64,000 nt of DNA from Yamadazyma tenuis. Taxonomy: Eukaryota; Ascomycota; Pichiomycetes; Serinales; Debaryomycetaceae. Below are positions 9,901 to 17,963 of the stretch, piece after piece. The position numbers and the translations under genes are program-made. The DNA is taken from assembly GCF_029203305.1 (NCBI RefSeq), contig NC_089463.1, forward strand, positions 885,001 through 949,000. The letters run 5' to 3'. The stretch's first letter is position 1. The number at the start of each line of letters is the position of its first letter. The notes under the pieces were generated by a model, which was not told where the DNA came from, did no database searches, and saw nothing but the letters and a program-made list of their open reading frames with translations.

Positions 9901-11337
9901 TCTTTCATGGTCCTTTTCAATAGCTAGACTTTCGTCACCACCAAACGCATCAATTATGTCAACGGCACTCTTGTAATAGTAATCTAAAACTGATGGTTCC
10001 TCAAATTCTTCCTGCTCAAAGTTCTTCAATTTTGAAAACTCACTGGAAACCTCCTCGTATAATCGCATCAAGATTAACTTAATCTTAGGTAATTCCAACA
10101 ATGAACCCGTTATCACGGAGTCAATATAGTTCTTGGAAAACTTACTTTTGTTTATGTTTGGATCTGCAAAGACCTGCTTTTCATATCTTCCGTAAAACTT
10201 GTTGAATCTTGATTTGAAGCTTTTCAAGTTGGCTTCATGCCTGATGAACGGTTTGTAAAAATATGGCAAAATCATTCCAAACACCTTAATCACCTCCACG
10301 TAACCAAAAGGTTTGGCTCTAGTCAAAGAATCATGAAGTACACAATTGATTCTGGTTACTTCATCGATTGTGGGGGGAAATATGTGATTGATTTTGACTA
10401 TGCCTTGAGCATCCTTGGACTCTAACACATGAACTCTCAATGGGATGATGAAGTTCTGTAAAAGACCTACTAGACCCATGGTAAAATTGGTTTGAACAGT
10501 CAACAATTCGTCGGTGATTGTGGCAATCTTCAAGTTGTCAATAAACTTTGGCTTTTCGTAGTTAGATGTGTTAGGGACGTTATAGGAAGTTTCAAGAGTC
10601 TCTGGTGAGTATTCCAACAAAGGATCAAACAACTGGTCTAATTGGTCACCTAGTAGGCACACCAATCTGTTATTACTCTCAATGACTTTGGAATCGTTAT
10701 TGGTGTTATTGTACACAGTATCGAGAACCAAAGACTTCAACGTGTGGTTTTGAATTACCCCCATTTGGAGTAACTTAAGACCAAACTCATTCGGCCTCTT
10801 ATCTACCAAAAGGCTCAGTCTACTTGCCATTGCTCCAGCATTAGTCTCATCCCATCTCTTTTCTATTTCAAATTCCCCAGGATGATTCACAAGCTTATTG
10901 TAATTTTTCAAGAAAGTTACTGCTAAGGCTTTTCTAACCTTGGATTCTTTATGGATAGGTAACAAGTTTTCAATACTGGGATAGAATCTGGAGTCTTGGT
11001 TCAAGATTAAATCGTGGTAAACGGTGACCCCAAATTTGGTTAAGGATACCGTACAGATTTTATCTGATACGGGATTTTCATATACTGCTGTGACTATATG
11101 TCCAAAGAGACTATCATCGTAGCTTGAGAAATATGCAGCATTGGGGAAGATATTGATCCATTCTTCAGTACTCTTGGACTTGAACTCGCTATTCTTACTC
11201 AATTCCAATCTACCAGCGAGTGGATTTATGATTATGCTGTCCTCCACCTCATCAGTGGAATAGTGTTTGAATGAGATTCCTTCAGCTTGCTCGAGATTTT
11301 GTTCATCTCCAGAAGCTAGTCTCTGGTAAACACTCAT
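6976..11337 (-). CDS. BUD3: Bud site selection protein Bud3 (Cdc42 GEF)
   Basis: Marks axial bud sites at the septin ring and activates Cdc42 in early G1. The 1453-residue product matches the Bud3 layout. A conserved N-terminal half contains the DH-like (Rho-GEF) region (about residues 270-430, around TNFTMGLVGLLQNFIIPLRV and PYFYKPFIRHEANLKSFKSR). A central conserved region (about 480-830) follows. The long C-terminal tail is low in complexity and rich in Gln, Asn, Glu and Ser, with a lysine/arginine-rich patch near residue 880 (KSKRRRSFFGKLFGRK) that could bind membrane. The C-terminus NFGSMAYLSDVLNG resembles other fungal Bud3 ends. The S. cerevisiae ortholog (YCL014W) lies in the same LEU2-NFS1-DCC1 neighbourhood. 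Assignment rests on overall pattern plus synteny. Confidence 0.82.
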   Translation of the reverse strand: MSVYQRLASGDEQNLEQAEGISFKHYSTDEVEDSIIINPLAGRLELSKNSEFKSKSTEEWINIFPNAAYFSSYDDSLFGHIVTAVYENPVSDKICTVSLTKFGVTVYHDLILNQDSRFYPSIENLLPIHKESKVRKALAVTFLKNYNKLVNHPGEFEIEKRWDETNAGAMASRLSLLVDKRPNEFGLKLLQMGVIQNHTLKSLVLDTVYNNTNNDSKVIESNNRLVCLLGDQLDQLFDPLLEYSPETLETSYNVPNTSNYEKPKFIDNLKIATITDELLTVQTNFTMGLVGLLQNFIIPLRVHVLESKDAQGIVKINHIFPPTIDEVTRINCVLHDSLTRAKPFGYVEVIKVFGMILPYFYKPFIRHEANLKSFKSRFNKFYGRYEKQVFADPNINKSKFSKNYIDSVITGSLLELPKIKLILMRLYEEVSSEFSKLKNFEQEEFEEPSVLDYYYKSAVDIIDAFGGDESLAIEKDHERFNSQHRIFTPTGKLLTELATNWPPELQYGWLSRKVIGIFELKNVKPNNQNNHDDEVLIIFSDTIMFLRIVDDNYYINSNGNLNLRISDVLMHSLVNEKPLPKLSLFPRMEVSHWCSITDVIVTTYKSFSFSTSSEEDFLRFFSCTGRGFKGDNKQEMNKNYEILRDSNSGNFTTGNEVIELINKAKVLHKNQPFHLFRSNKSALHLYSTAHSATNYDNENTKSQIILLLNMPQEMIPHYFEMNQHLFLILTASYTYDGRVQLIGFNRSKRPEFDAIVPEEDFQNTLLDTLKMYMNCYFNSFSLVTEQMIKSLQLDLEYYLFSYQRLNRFEVREMMKSRVSSMNQQGNIPGPVAGFHIVGDSKLKTDIPIETVTVDATRKVRNFEKNEQKAKSKRRRSFFGKLFGRKFKAEQLQEEATVEYKELFRPTPKLEKTNEGEPQVQIQNLQLNKNVATLDDDNTDSATVHHYDVSQLEGNGDQINYDQQQFDQVEEGNNVVNVDHTQPLIIQAQSSVQPITGPITQTVDHPQFAQQVARPVYQARFENDNTSKAKYEHQENRDYEQPFPENKADIYPTQERYEEVVPGIIQPVEQKSPRKQFVVRKPNKKEVESQAQNNLQQPEIPYDQKPFRELFTSSDDTLNGLPQVELQPVKLSTELPETPKTPSETYKEKTRHNASLDVKSNFEFPSPTKSIFDEEAKENVETEERINSKGSPAHAVSASIKDVLEETVGMAGTFAYGFDYDYVDDPLEANWVQFSRESSLSSIPVQIEETKKSTKLKYPPKPSKDLSVTSINSSFTRDANFANKIRDVSAADSFRSQIVFFNSKISSKNQVEAEDSQTSSQFVDEFGKEIDMNFSSSKANNLRFGNNTTQPDTDATNSEEEYYSVDNNSVSRSPRFEVLSSLAAPVVNVDTGNMNNSFSSENTIITELLQDSKSPTLKREDTSQTLNNHLYIGNFGSMAYLSDVLNGTIDFSDV

Positions 11338-11727
11338 GGTTTAAACGGAATATTGTAATTGTCAAGTTTCCAGTTGTTCTTTATGGTTGTCAAGTCCTAC
11401 GGGGAAGAAAAGAAAAACTGTCGGTAGTTCACAAGCTGTTCAAAAAAAAAAACAAAGGAAGGGTTCACGAGATGAAAAGTAGTTAATGACAGCGAGTACT
11501 GATCTGAGAGAAGCGTTCCAAACGCACCTCAGCATTCTCATCGGGAGCGTCTCTGTGTTAATTGTGCAAGGTGTCCTTAAAACATAATATTTTTAATATT
11601 CCCATATACAGTAACTCATTAGCTATAAGCAGATAAAATATTCTTGCATACACACAAGGTGCACGATTTAGCCTCACACACGCAGTTAGCCCCCCCCCCC
11701 GGACTATGGTGAGGCCACGACTCCAGA
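11338..11727. other. BUD3 upstream region and 3' flank of DUF2015 gene
   Basis: Both flanking genes are on the minus strand, so this holds the BUD3 promoter and the 3' end of the DUF2015 gene. It contains a pure run of 11 C (11690-11700) and A-rich tracts near 11440. No RNA gene or further ORF was recognised. Confidence 0.5.
11690..11700 (+). repeat. Poly-C tract (C11)
   Basis: Eleven consecutive C on the plus strand, about 30 bases beyond the stop codon of the DUF2015 gene. Such G/C homopolymers are rare in an AT-rich yeast genome and are prone to length error in sequencing. Confidence 0.9.
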
Positions 11728-12198
11728 TTATCCGGAGAAAGTCACGGTCTTAGGATCTAGAGGAACCCCGTTACTATCGATATTATGCTCTCCAAATTGC
11801 AGTTTGGTATACTCTAGACGGGCCTCATCGAATGTGAGCAGCTTTTGCTGCATTAATTGGTAGATTGCAGCTTTGGCATTCTCTTCCAATCCTTGTCTAT
11901 GGTCATTCGAGTTACCGCTTAAAATGTTAAAAGCATCACTATTGAGTCCGCTTTCGAGATCATCTTGAAACCCTTGTGACAAATTAGCATATCTCATTCT
12001 TCGTTTTGTTCGTAATCTGTCGTGAAATTCGGCAATCTTGTTCCTGAAATGAAATATAAGAAGGCATATAATAATTGTCAAAAGCAATAAAACATAGCTA
12101 GTTTTGGTACTTTTTAGTTTCGTTGTTCCAGTATATCCTTCAGGTGTCCCTTTGATATTGGCGTGTAGACTTTCGCCATCTTTCAATTCAAGTCCCAT
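11728..12198 (-). CDS. DUF2015 family membrane protein (YCL012C-like)
   Basis: A 156-residue protein of unknown function. One transmembrane segment lies near residues 35-51 (SYVLLLLTIIICLLIFHF), followed by a basic stretch (RNKIAEFHDRLRTKRRMRY). The C-terminal domain has the pattern of the fungal DUF2015 family: YANLSQGFQDDLESGL, then ENAKAAIYQLMQQKLLTFDEAR, ending DPKTVTFSG. It sits between BUD3 and GBP2, exactly where S. cerevisiae has YCL012C, whose gene product is likewise uncharacterised. Both family pattern and position support orthology; no activity can be inferred. The reading frame here is uninterrupted, with an ATG start at 12198. Confidence 0.75.
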   Translation of the reverse strand: MGLELKDGESLHANIKGTPEGYTGTTKLKSTKTSYVLLLLTIIICLLIFHFRNKIAEFHDRLRTKRRMRYANLSQGFQDDLESGLNSDAFNILSGNSNDHRQGLEENAKAAIYQLMQQKLLTFDEARLEYTKLQFGEHNIDSNGVPLDPKTVTFSG

Positions 12199-12401
12199 TT
12201 CTTTTTCAATTGATTCAATTGAATCGTTGTAAAGGAAGAATCAATTTAAGCTCACCATGCTGCGAAATGTGCAGCCTATTTATTCGAACTCAATAAAACT
12301 ACAAAACTTTTTAAACGAATTACATGCTCCGTATTTGCTTGATTGGATGCTAAGTCCTTGTATGCATTAGGAAAAAAAGTATACTGCTGCCTCTTCCAAG
12401 T

Positions 12402-13910
12402 TTAATTGGCCATTTGATCATCTTGAACTTCAATGGCTTCCGGTTCTTCGGCTGTTGGTGCATCAATAACTTCATTATCCCCTTCCTCCATATCCACTTC
12501 TTCTGTTTCATTCTCTTTGGTCTCCATCTTGTAAGCACTTCCTGGTTTGTTGGCATAACTGATCTTTAAGTCCCTACCTCCATAATTATAACTGTTCAAG
12601 TTGGCAATTGACAATTCAGCCAATTCATCCAGTTCGAAACGAACTACTGCATTTCCCGAAGCCCTACCATGTGGCGCATACTGTATTTCGGCTCTTGTAA
12701 CCTTACCTATCGTTTCAAATAATTCATATAAATCATCAACGGTGGTAACATATGGCAAGTTCTCGACATAAATGGTGTCTGACTTCAATCCATCTGCTAT
12801 GATATCCTTTGTGAATTTGGTATTCTTGTCAACTTTTGGCTGTATAGTAGACTCATGTGTTCTACCTGGTCTAGTACTCAACTTTCTGCCTTCAATCTCA
12901 TAATCAGCAAAAGTGTTCAATGCCAATTTGGCTTCTTCTGGAGTTTTAAATACAACTGTACCATAGCCCATTGATTTTCCCTTTTGATCGAGTCTAACAT
13001 CAGCCCTCTCCACTTCACCGGCTTCTCTCATCAAGTCTTTTAATGCTTGCCAATTCATAGAATATGGTAGATTTCCTACGAATATTTCAGTTCCTGGCTC
13101 GGGAACTAAAGGACTTTGCTTGACTGAAGAAGTGTATCTTTCCCTAGAAGGTGGAGTCCTGTTACTAAACTTCTCTCCTGGTTGCTCCATAGATACCCTT
13201 TTCTCCTCAGGAGGAGGGTAGTCTTGTCTAACAAAAATTTGTCTTCCTCTATACTCGTAGTGATCGAATTTTTCAATTGCTGATTTAACCTCATCTTTGG
13301 AGCTGAACTCTACCGTTGCCATTCCTCTAGATCTCCCACGATTTGTAACAATATCAGCACGTCTAACTTTATACTGCCCTTTGAACATATCTTCAATGTC
13401 TTTAGGGCCGGCATCATAAGGAATGTTTCCAATGAAGATGGAGTTATCGTAGTTCCTTTCTGTTTTACTCTTGTACTCAATAGCAGCTTCTTCGGGTGTT
13501 GCATAACTCGTATATGAGCTATTATAACCTCCCCTGTTACCACCTCTAGTGCCAAATCCTCCACCTCTACCTCCACGACCCCTATAGACATTGCCTCTTC
13601 CACGCCCTCTGTAACTTCTCTCTGACCCGTAGTCTCTTCTTCCACCAGAAGTATAGGACTCTCCCTCTCTATCTCTGTTTCTATCCACGGGGGATCTTGA
13701 CCTGTTTCTGACTGGAGAACGTGAGCGATCCTAGTAAAATTGTTAGCAAAATTCCTCTATAATCTGTGATTCGAGGTCGAATAACCTCAACCTTGGGAAA
13801 AAATAGCATTTCGAACTGAAACTAAGCTTTCGCCAATTTCAAGTCAAAGGCAGTATCTTCCTTCGGCACATTCATACTTAACATACTCTTGAATAGTCGT
13901 CAATGTCCAT
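12402..13910 (-). CDS. GBP2: SR-like mRNA export protein Gbp2/Hrb1 (spliced)
   Basis: Shuttling RNA-binding protein that joins nascent mRNA through TREX and takes part in export quality control. Proposed structure on the minus strand: exon 1 at 13887-13910 (MDIDDYSR), intron 13731-13886, exon 2 at 12402-13730; product about 450 residues. Exon 2 opens with an Arg-Ser region (DRSRSPVRNRSRSPVDRNR) and an RGG-rich tract. Three RRMs follow: IFIGNIPYD...ATVEF (about residues 106-175), IFVGNLPYSMNWQ...GTVVF (about 225-295) and IYVENLPYVTT...AVVRF (about 330-400), then an acidic tail. Without the 5' exon there is no ATG, only a GTG. The gene fills the slot of both S. cerevisiae paralogs, GBP2 (YCL011C) and HRB1 (YNL004W), consistent with a pre-duplication single copy. 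Confidence 0.88.
13731..13886 (-). other. GBP2 intron (156 nt)
   Basis: On the minus strand: donor GTATGT (plus-strand 13881-13886), branch site TGCTAAC (plus-strand 13742-13748), acceptor TACTAG ending at 13731. Splicing joins MDIDDYSR in phase 0 to DRSRSPV, restoring an SR-type N-terminus. From memory, S. cerevisiae HRB1 also has a 5'-proximal intron, which would make this an old intron. Confidence 0.82.
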
Positions 13911-14115
13911 GTCTAGTGTCTTCCAGCGTAATTTTCTAACTTTAGTTGTTGAAAAAGTGCGAGGTCTTTTCAACATCAAAGCACCCACACGCTACGCACG
14001 ACTATCTCGTAAATTCTGCCCTATATAAGGGGACAAACCTGCTTTCGAGAGGAATCTAAGTCGACATACTTATGTTTGGTGTTCTTATATTACATTATTG
14101 TACACTAGAGGCAAT

Positions 14116-14946
14116 CTAACTCTTTTCTGGAAATGGTAAAACTAATCTTCTCTCGACTTCAGTTTCCTTGTTGGCTTCTTCTTCCCCATCAAACTTCAAT
14201 TTGACAGTAGTATCCTTCTTGGTACCAACTACCATTGCTGGATAGAAAGTGGTGGTTTCTGGGTACCGAGCAAGAACTTTAGCTCCATATGTATAATTTG
14301 GTAGGATCTTTGGATTCAGAGCAATTTCTGCTTCGGGAACTATCAAAATCACTTCTCTGTAGTTCGCTTTGAAGGTTTGTCCAGGGTTGTTATTCTCATC
14401 TGGTTCAGGATCTCTAACTTCAAACTTAACTCCATCACCAATTATTTTCGTCACCTCACACTGAATCCATTCTTCGGAATGTCTGTTCCTCAATTTGTAC
14501 GCAACTTCTGAACCAACAATGATAGGTTCTGACCAGTTTAGCTTCGACGTATGGAACAGTCTTCCAACCTTCTTCTGCTTTTTGGTGTTCGATTTTGAAA
14601 CAGCCTTATTACCGGGAGTAGAGGTTGACAATGTGTTTGTTTCGATCTTAGCGGTAGAACCTCTGGATTGCCTGGTATTTATTGCACTAGAATGTTTCTG
14701 AACACTCGTTATAAGAATCTGAAGATTTTGCTGGCATGTTTCAATAAGTCTTTTGGCAGTTTCGATGTTGCTCTTATGGTCTGACACCTCTTTGACTAAC
14801 TTCTCTAACTCTTCTTCGGAGGTTGGTATCTTGCTAGGATCTGATAAATAATCGGCGTAAATATTATCAAAGTGGGTTGATTCATTGGTATTACACACGT
14901 CTTGAAGTGAAGCCGTGATAATATTCCAATGCCCTTCTTCCAGCAT
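14116..14946 (-). CDS. SGF29: SAGA subunit Sgf29 (tandem Tudor)
   Basis: SAGA acetyltransferase subunit that reads H3K4me2/3 and guides Gcn5 activity. The 276-residue model begins MLEEGHWNIITASLQDV, matching the family N-terminus; an in-frame ATG at 15009 would add 21 residues and put the start only three bases from the divergent gene. A coiled-coil (about residues 45-90) is followed by a basic linker and the SGF29 C-terminal tandem Tudor domain (about 140-276) with VGSEVAYKLRN, WIQCEVTKIIGDGVKFEVRDPEPDE and YTYGAKVLARYPETTTFYPA, which includes the acidic and aromatic residues typical of methyl-lysine pockets. It is next to GBP2 as in S. cerevisiae (YCL010C, YCL011C). Confidence 0.88.
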   Translation of the reverse strand: MLEEGHWNIITASLQDVCNTNESTHFDNIYADYLSDPSKIPTSEEELEKLVKEVSDHKSNIETAKRLIETCQQNLQILITSVQKHSSAINTRQSRGSTAKIETNTLSTSTPGNKAVSKSNTKKQKKVGRLFHTSKLNWSEPIIVGSEVAYKLRNRHSEEWIQCEVTKIIGDGVKFEVRDPEPDENNNPGQTFKANYREVILIVPEAEIALNPKILPNYTYGAKVLARYPETTTFYPAMVVGTKKDTTVKLKFDGEEEANKETEVERRLVLPFPEKS

Positions 14947-15012
14947 CTTGGCTTTGATTGTTGAAACTTGGATGTAGTCGCGCAAAAATATATTAACGAT
15001 GATTAGCATTTA

Positions 15013-15762
15013 ATGATTTCCGAGACGTTATTGGTGGCAGCCTCAACCTTGGAACTTTGGGCAGACTACAAGCAATTAGCATATACAAGGAGAAGAAACT
15101 CTATATCACGACTATCTTTTGACACGGTAGCTTCTAATTTTATTGATTATTTTGCCGGCATAATTTTCAATATTGGCTGTTACACAAACCTAATACAACT
15201 CCTTCACCTGCAAAGATATCCGGTTCATCCCACGTTACAAATATCAATATTATTTGGCAATATTGAAATCCTTAAATTCATTGTTGCCATTGGTAGCCTA
15301 TTTCAAATGCTTAAATATAACCACACAAAGCACAAAGATCAAGATTTCAGCTTCGTTTGCAAAACTGTTTTGATTATCAATTTGGCAGTGCTAGGTTATA
15401 TTATATACAATACGTATTCACATCGATATATGCTCAATTCATTGGACACATTATGGTACGTGTGGTTCTTAGGTCAAGAGTTTAAATTTTTTAAATATTA
15501 TCCTCAGCTAATAATGAATTGGGCATCAGACTCGAGTTTTTGCATGTCAAACGAATCATTGAATATCAGAATTATGGCTCTTTCACTAATGACAATTGGA
15601 CATATTTCATTGAGCCATTATGTTCAGTGGTTTGATTCACCGGTCAACTACTACCCAGGGATATACCTTCTCTCAAACATTCCGGTTGTAATACTTTTGA
15701 AATTGCAAAAGCAATATTGGTACTCCAAGAAAGAATATAAGGAATTAGGAGAAGAGGTATGA
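15013..15762 (+). CDS. PQ-loop membrane protein, cystinosin/Ers1-like
   Basis: A 249-residue protein with about seven hydrophobic segments and a PQ-loop layout. The second repeat has KYYPQLIMNWASDSS; the first repeat lacks the PQ pair (DYKQLAYTRRRNS) but keeps the surrounding pattern of basic and small residues and ISRLSFDTVASNF. This matches the cystinosin/Ers1 branch, which exports cystine or related amino acids from vacuoles and lysosomes. In S. cerevisiae ERS1 is YCR075C, also on chromosome III but far from this cluster. Sequence is divergent, so the symbol is left open. Divergent from SGF29 with at most 66 bases between start codons; the two must share a very short promoter. Confidence 0.62.
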   Translation: MISETLLVAASTLELWADYKQLAYTRRRNSISRLSFDTVASNFIDYFAGIIFNIGCYTNLIQLLHLQRYPVHPTLQISILFGNIEILKFIVAIGSLFQMLKYNHTKHKDQDFSFVCKTVLIINLAVLGYIIYNTYSHRYMLNSLDTLWYVWFLGQEFKFFKYYPQLIMNWASDSSFCMSNESLNIRIMALSLMTIGHISLSHYVQWFDSPVNYYPGIYLLSNIPVVILLKLQKQYWYSKKEYKELGEEV

Positions 15763-15823
15763 ATGTTTTATAGGTTTTTGCGCTGGATTGAATGCATATT
15801 TACATTGGTTTATGATATGAAAA

Positions 15824-17476
15824 CTATAATTTTCCACCTATGACTTTCAAGCCAAGATGAACTCCGTAGCTTATTTGTCTATCTTCAGAAACCTTTTTTA
15901 TGGGCCTCTCTAAAATATCCTCATCATTTTCGTTCTTCTCATAGCCTATTACTTTAGGTTCAAACTGCTCCAATTCCATTGGATGAGCGTACTTCAACAA
16001 GTTATCGACTTCTTCCTTCATTTTCTTTTTCAAGCCTTTATTCTTTGTGATTAATATAGCGTTGCTTTCTAAATCCAAAGAATAAGCTCTCTTTGTGTAG
16101 TTTGATGATCCTATAACAGTTATCGAGGGTAAATCTTCATCTGGAACAGTAATCCAGATCCCCTTGGCGTGGTAAGACCAACCCCCTGGTGTATTGACTA
16201 CACCATTACGCCATTCGTACAACTTAATCAAGTTATCTTTAGCCTTAGCTCTTATATCTTCCAAAAACTTCTTAGCAATCAACAAGTACGCTTCGGGTAT
16301 ATAATATGATACCCCCGTAGACTTATAGAAAGAATTTGCCTTTGCACTGGCTGTTATTATTGTTCCTTTAGCCACGCCGTTGACTAATTTTTCCTGAATC
16401 TCTGGCAACAAATTGAAGTATCCTGCTGTAAACCACCACTTTATGGTGGGCGAATCCAAGAAAGTAAGAAGTCTCAATACTGAGGGTTTCTCTGTGGAAA
16501 TGTCATTCCTGGGCTGTAATAATGGAGAAAACTGAGAAATTGGATAGACAATTGTGTCATACTCATCAGAGTCATTGAATTCCTCGAAGTTCTTGAGATC
16601 CTGCTGCTTCAACAAGGGTTCCAACATAAATGACGTGTCACTAATAAACCTTGCATGGTTAACGTGAGGTTCACAGGTTTTGTTACTAGTAGGCCAGTCC
16701 ATTCTAAATCCACTTGGGGTGTTGGTGGATGGTAATATTTGGTAACTTATTGAGCAAATACTATCATGAATCTTTGAATAGTATTCAGTCAACTTCCTGT
16801 TACTGAAAAGATAATAACGATCTTGTCTATCAGTAAAGTAGTCCTCAGATAAGTTTGCGCCACTCAACATGATTTCATCATCAAACCCATATAATTTCAT
16901 ATGCTGCAAGCCCCAAGCTTCGTTGATTCTCTTTGGTGCCAAGCTCTTGGTGAAGCCTTTCAAATGAGGAGTGTGATACATTCTTATATCCACCCTATGC
17001 TTTCCAAACTTCTCCACAAGAGGAACTAATAAGCTAGCGGAACATGGTTGATGAGGAGCTTCTCTTGTCCCCCTTAAAGCGTCGGTCAAAATGGACACCG
17101 TTAAATCCTCGTTTAGCTCAAGTGCTTTCTCGATAGTCCCTACCAATTCATGTTGAGTTTTTCCAACATATAAGGAGCTTAAAAAAACCCTTTGTTTAGC
17201 GGATAAGATTTTCTCCTTTAAAGTGGAATAGAACTGTTCTGGATCGTTCAAAATAAAGACATCGTTTTGACTGATGACAAAACGAGGACAAATTGCATCT
17301 AACTGCTTAAATATAGCTTGTAATCTAGGGTGGAACTTTTGCGTAACCTGATCTTGAGGGATGTTGTTTGTAGACACTGCCAGTAAATGGATATGATTTC
17401 TACCAAATACGTAGTTGTACACTGACAGTAACATGCTTTTACGAATTGGAACCTTTCTGATAATACTACTGATCAT
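15824..17476 (-). CDS. PGS1: Phosphatidylglycerophosphate synthase Pgs1
   Basis: Makes phosphatidylglycerophosphate from CDP-diacylglycerol and glycerol-3-phosphate, the first committed step to cardiolipin in mitochondria. The 550-residue model has the two HxKxxxxD motifs of the phospholipase D superfamily: QHMKLYGFDDE (H192, K194, D199) and YHAKGIWITVPDED (H436, K438). Family blocks LTDALRGTREAP, SGANLSEDYFTDRQDRYYLF and VIGSSNYTKRAYSLDLESNA are intact. The frame is open 20 codons further upstream but only from a TTG; the ATG at 17476 gives MISSIIRKVPIRKS, a plausible mitochondrial presequence. S. cerevisiae ortholog: YCL004W, near CEN3. Confidence 0.93.
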   Translation of the reverse strand: MISSIIRKVPIRKSMLLSVYNYVFGRNHIHLLAVSTNNIPQDQVTQKFHPRLQAIFKQLDAICPRFVISQNDVFILNDPEQFYSTLKEKILSAKQRVFLSSLYVGKTQHELVGTIEKALELNEDLTVSILTDALRGTREAPHQPCSASLLVPLVEKFGKHRVDIRMYHTPHLKGFTKSLAPKRINEAWGLQHMKLYGFDDEIMLSGANLSEDYFTDRQDRYYLFSNRKLTEYYSKIHDSICSISYQILPSTNTPSGFRMDWPTSNKTCEPHVNHARFISDTSFMLEPLLKQQDLKNFEEFNDSDEYDTIVYPISQFSPLLQPRNDISTEKPSVLRLLTFLDSPTIKWWFTAGYFNLLPEIQEKLVNGVAKGTIITASAKANSFYKSTGVSYYIPEAYLLIAKKFLEDIRAKAKDNLIKLYEWRNGVVNTPGGWSYHAKGIWITVPDEDLPSITVIGSSNYTKRAYSLDLESNAILITKNKGLKKKMKEEVDNLLKYAHPMELEQFEPKVIGYEKNENDEDILERPIKKVSEDRQISYGVHLGLKVIGGKL

Positions 17477-17963
17477 ATAACCAAAAAAACACAATAGTAC
17501 AACAAGTACGGACGTTTCTATGTGGAAATGAAACAACTTTCCTGAGCTTTTGATTTTTTCGTCTCGCCGAGCCCACTAGATTTTTGTGCGTATTTTCTAA
17601 TGCCCTGTTATGTTGTAGCAGGGCAAAACTGTTGTACTTGAAAATGATTTGACTGGGGAAGTAAACTTAACTTGATTCCAAATTGGAAATCTTTGAACTG
17701 TGATCACAGCTTTAAAGAAAGAAAAATCAAAACAAAAGAAAGTCCTTGACCTATAATGAACCTTTTATAATAATTTCCTTATCAGGGCATTGTTCGTGTG
17801 GTTTATTGTATGAAGGAGAAAAAACCTGAGCCTCATAGCGTCCCTCTTTTTTTACTCATGGGGAAATACTACTTAAACTTTTCTATTGGTTAACTATAGC
17901 TATTTACAGGTTAAGGGTCATTGGTTGTTGATCCTGAAATATGAATTGCAATAAGCTGCAAGC
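17477..17963. other. YLF2 3' flank and PGS1 promoter region
   Basis: Both neighbours run leftward. About 490 bases of AT-rich sequence with a short inverted pair around GCCCTGTTAT...AGGGCA (17601-17626). No ORF or RNA gene was recognised. Confidence 0.5.
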
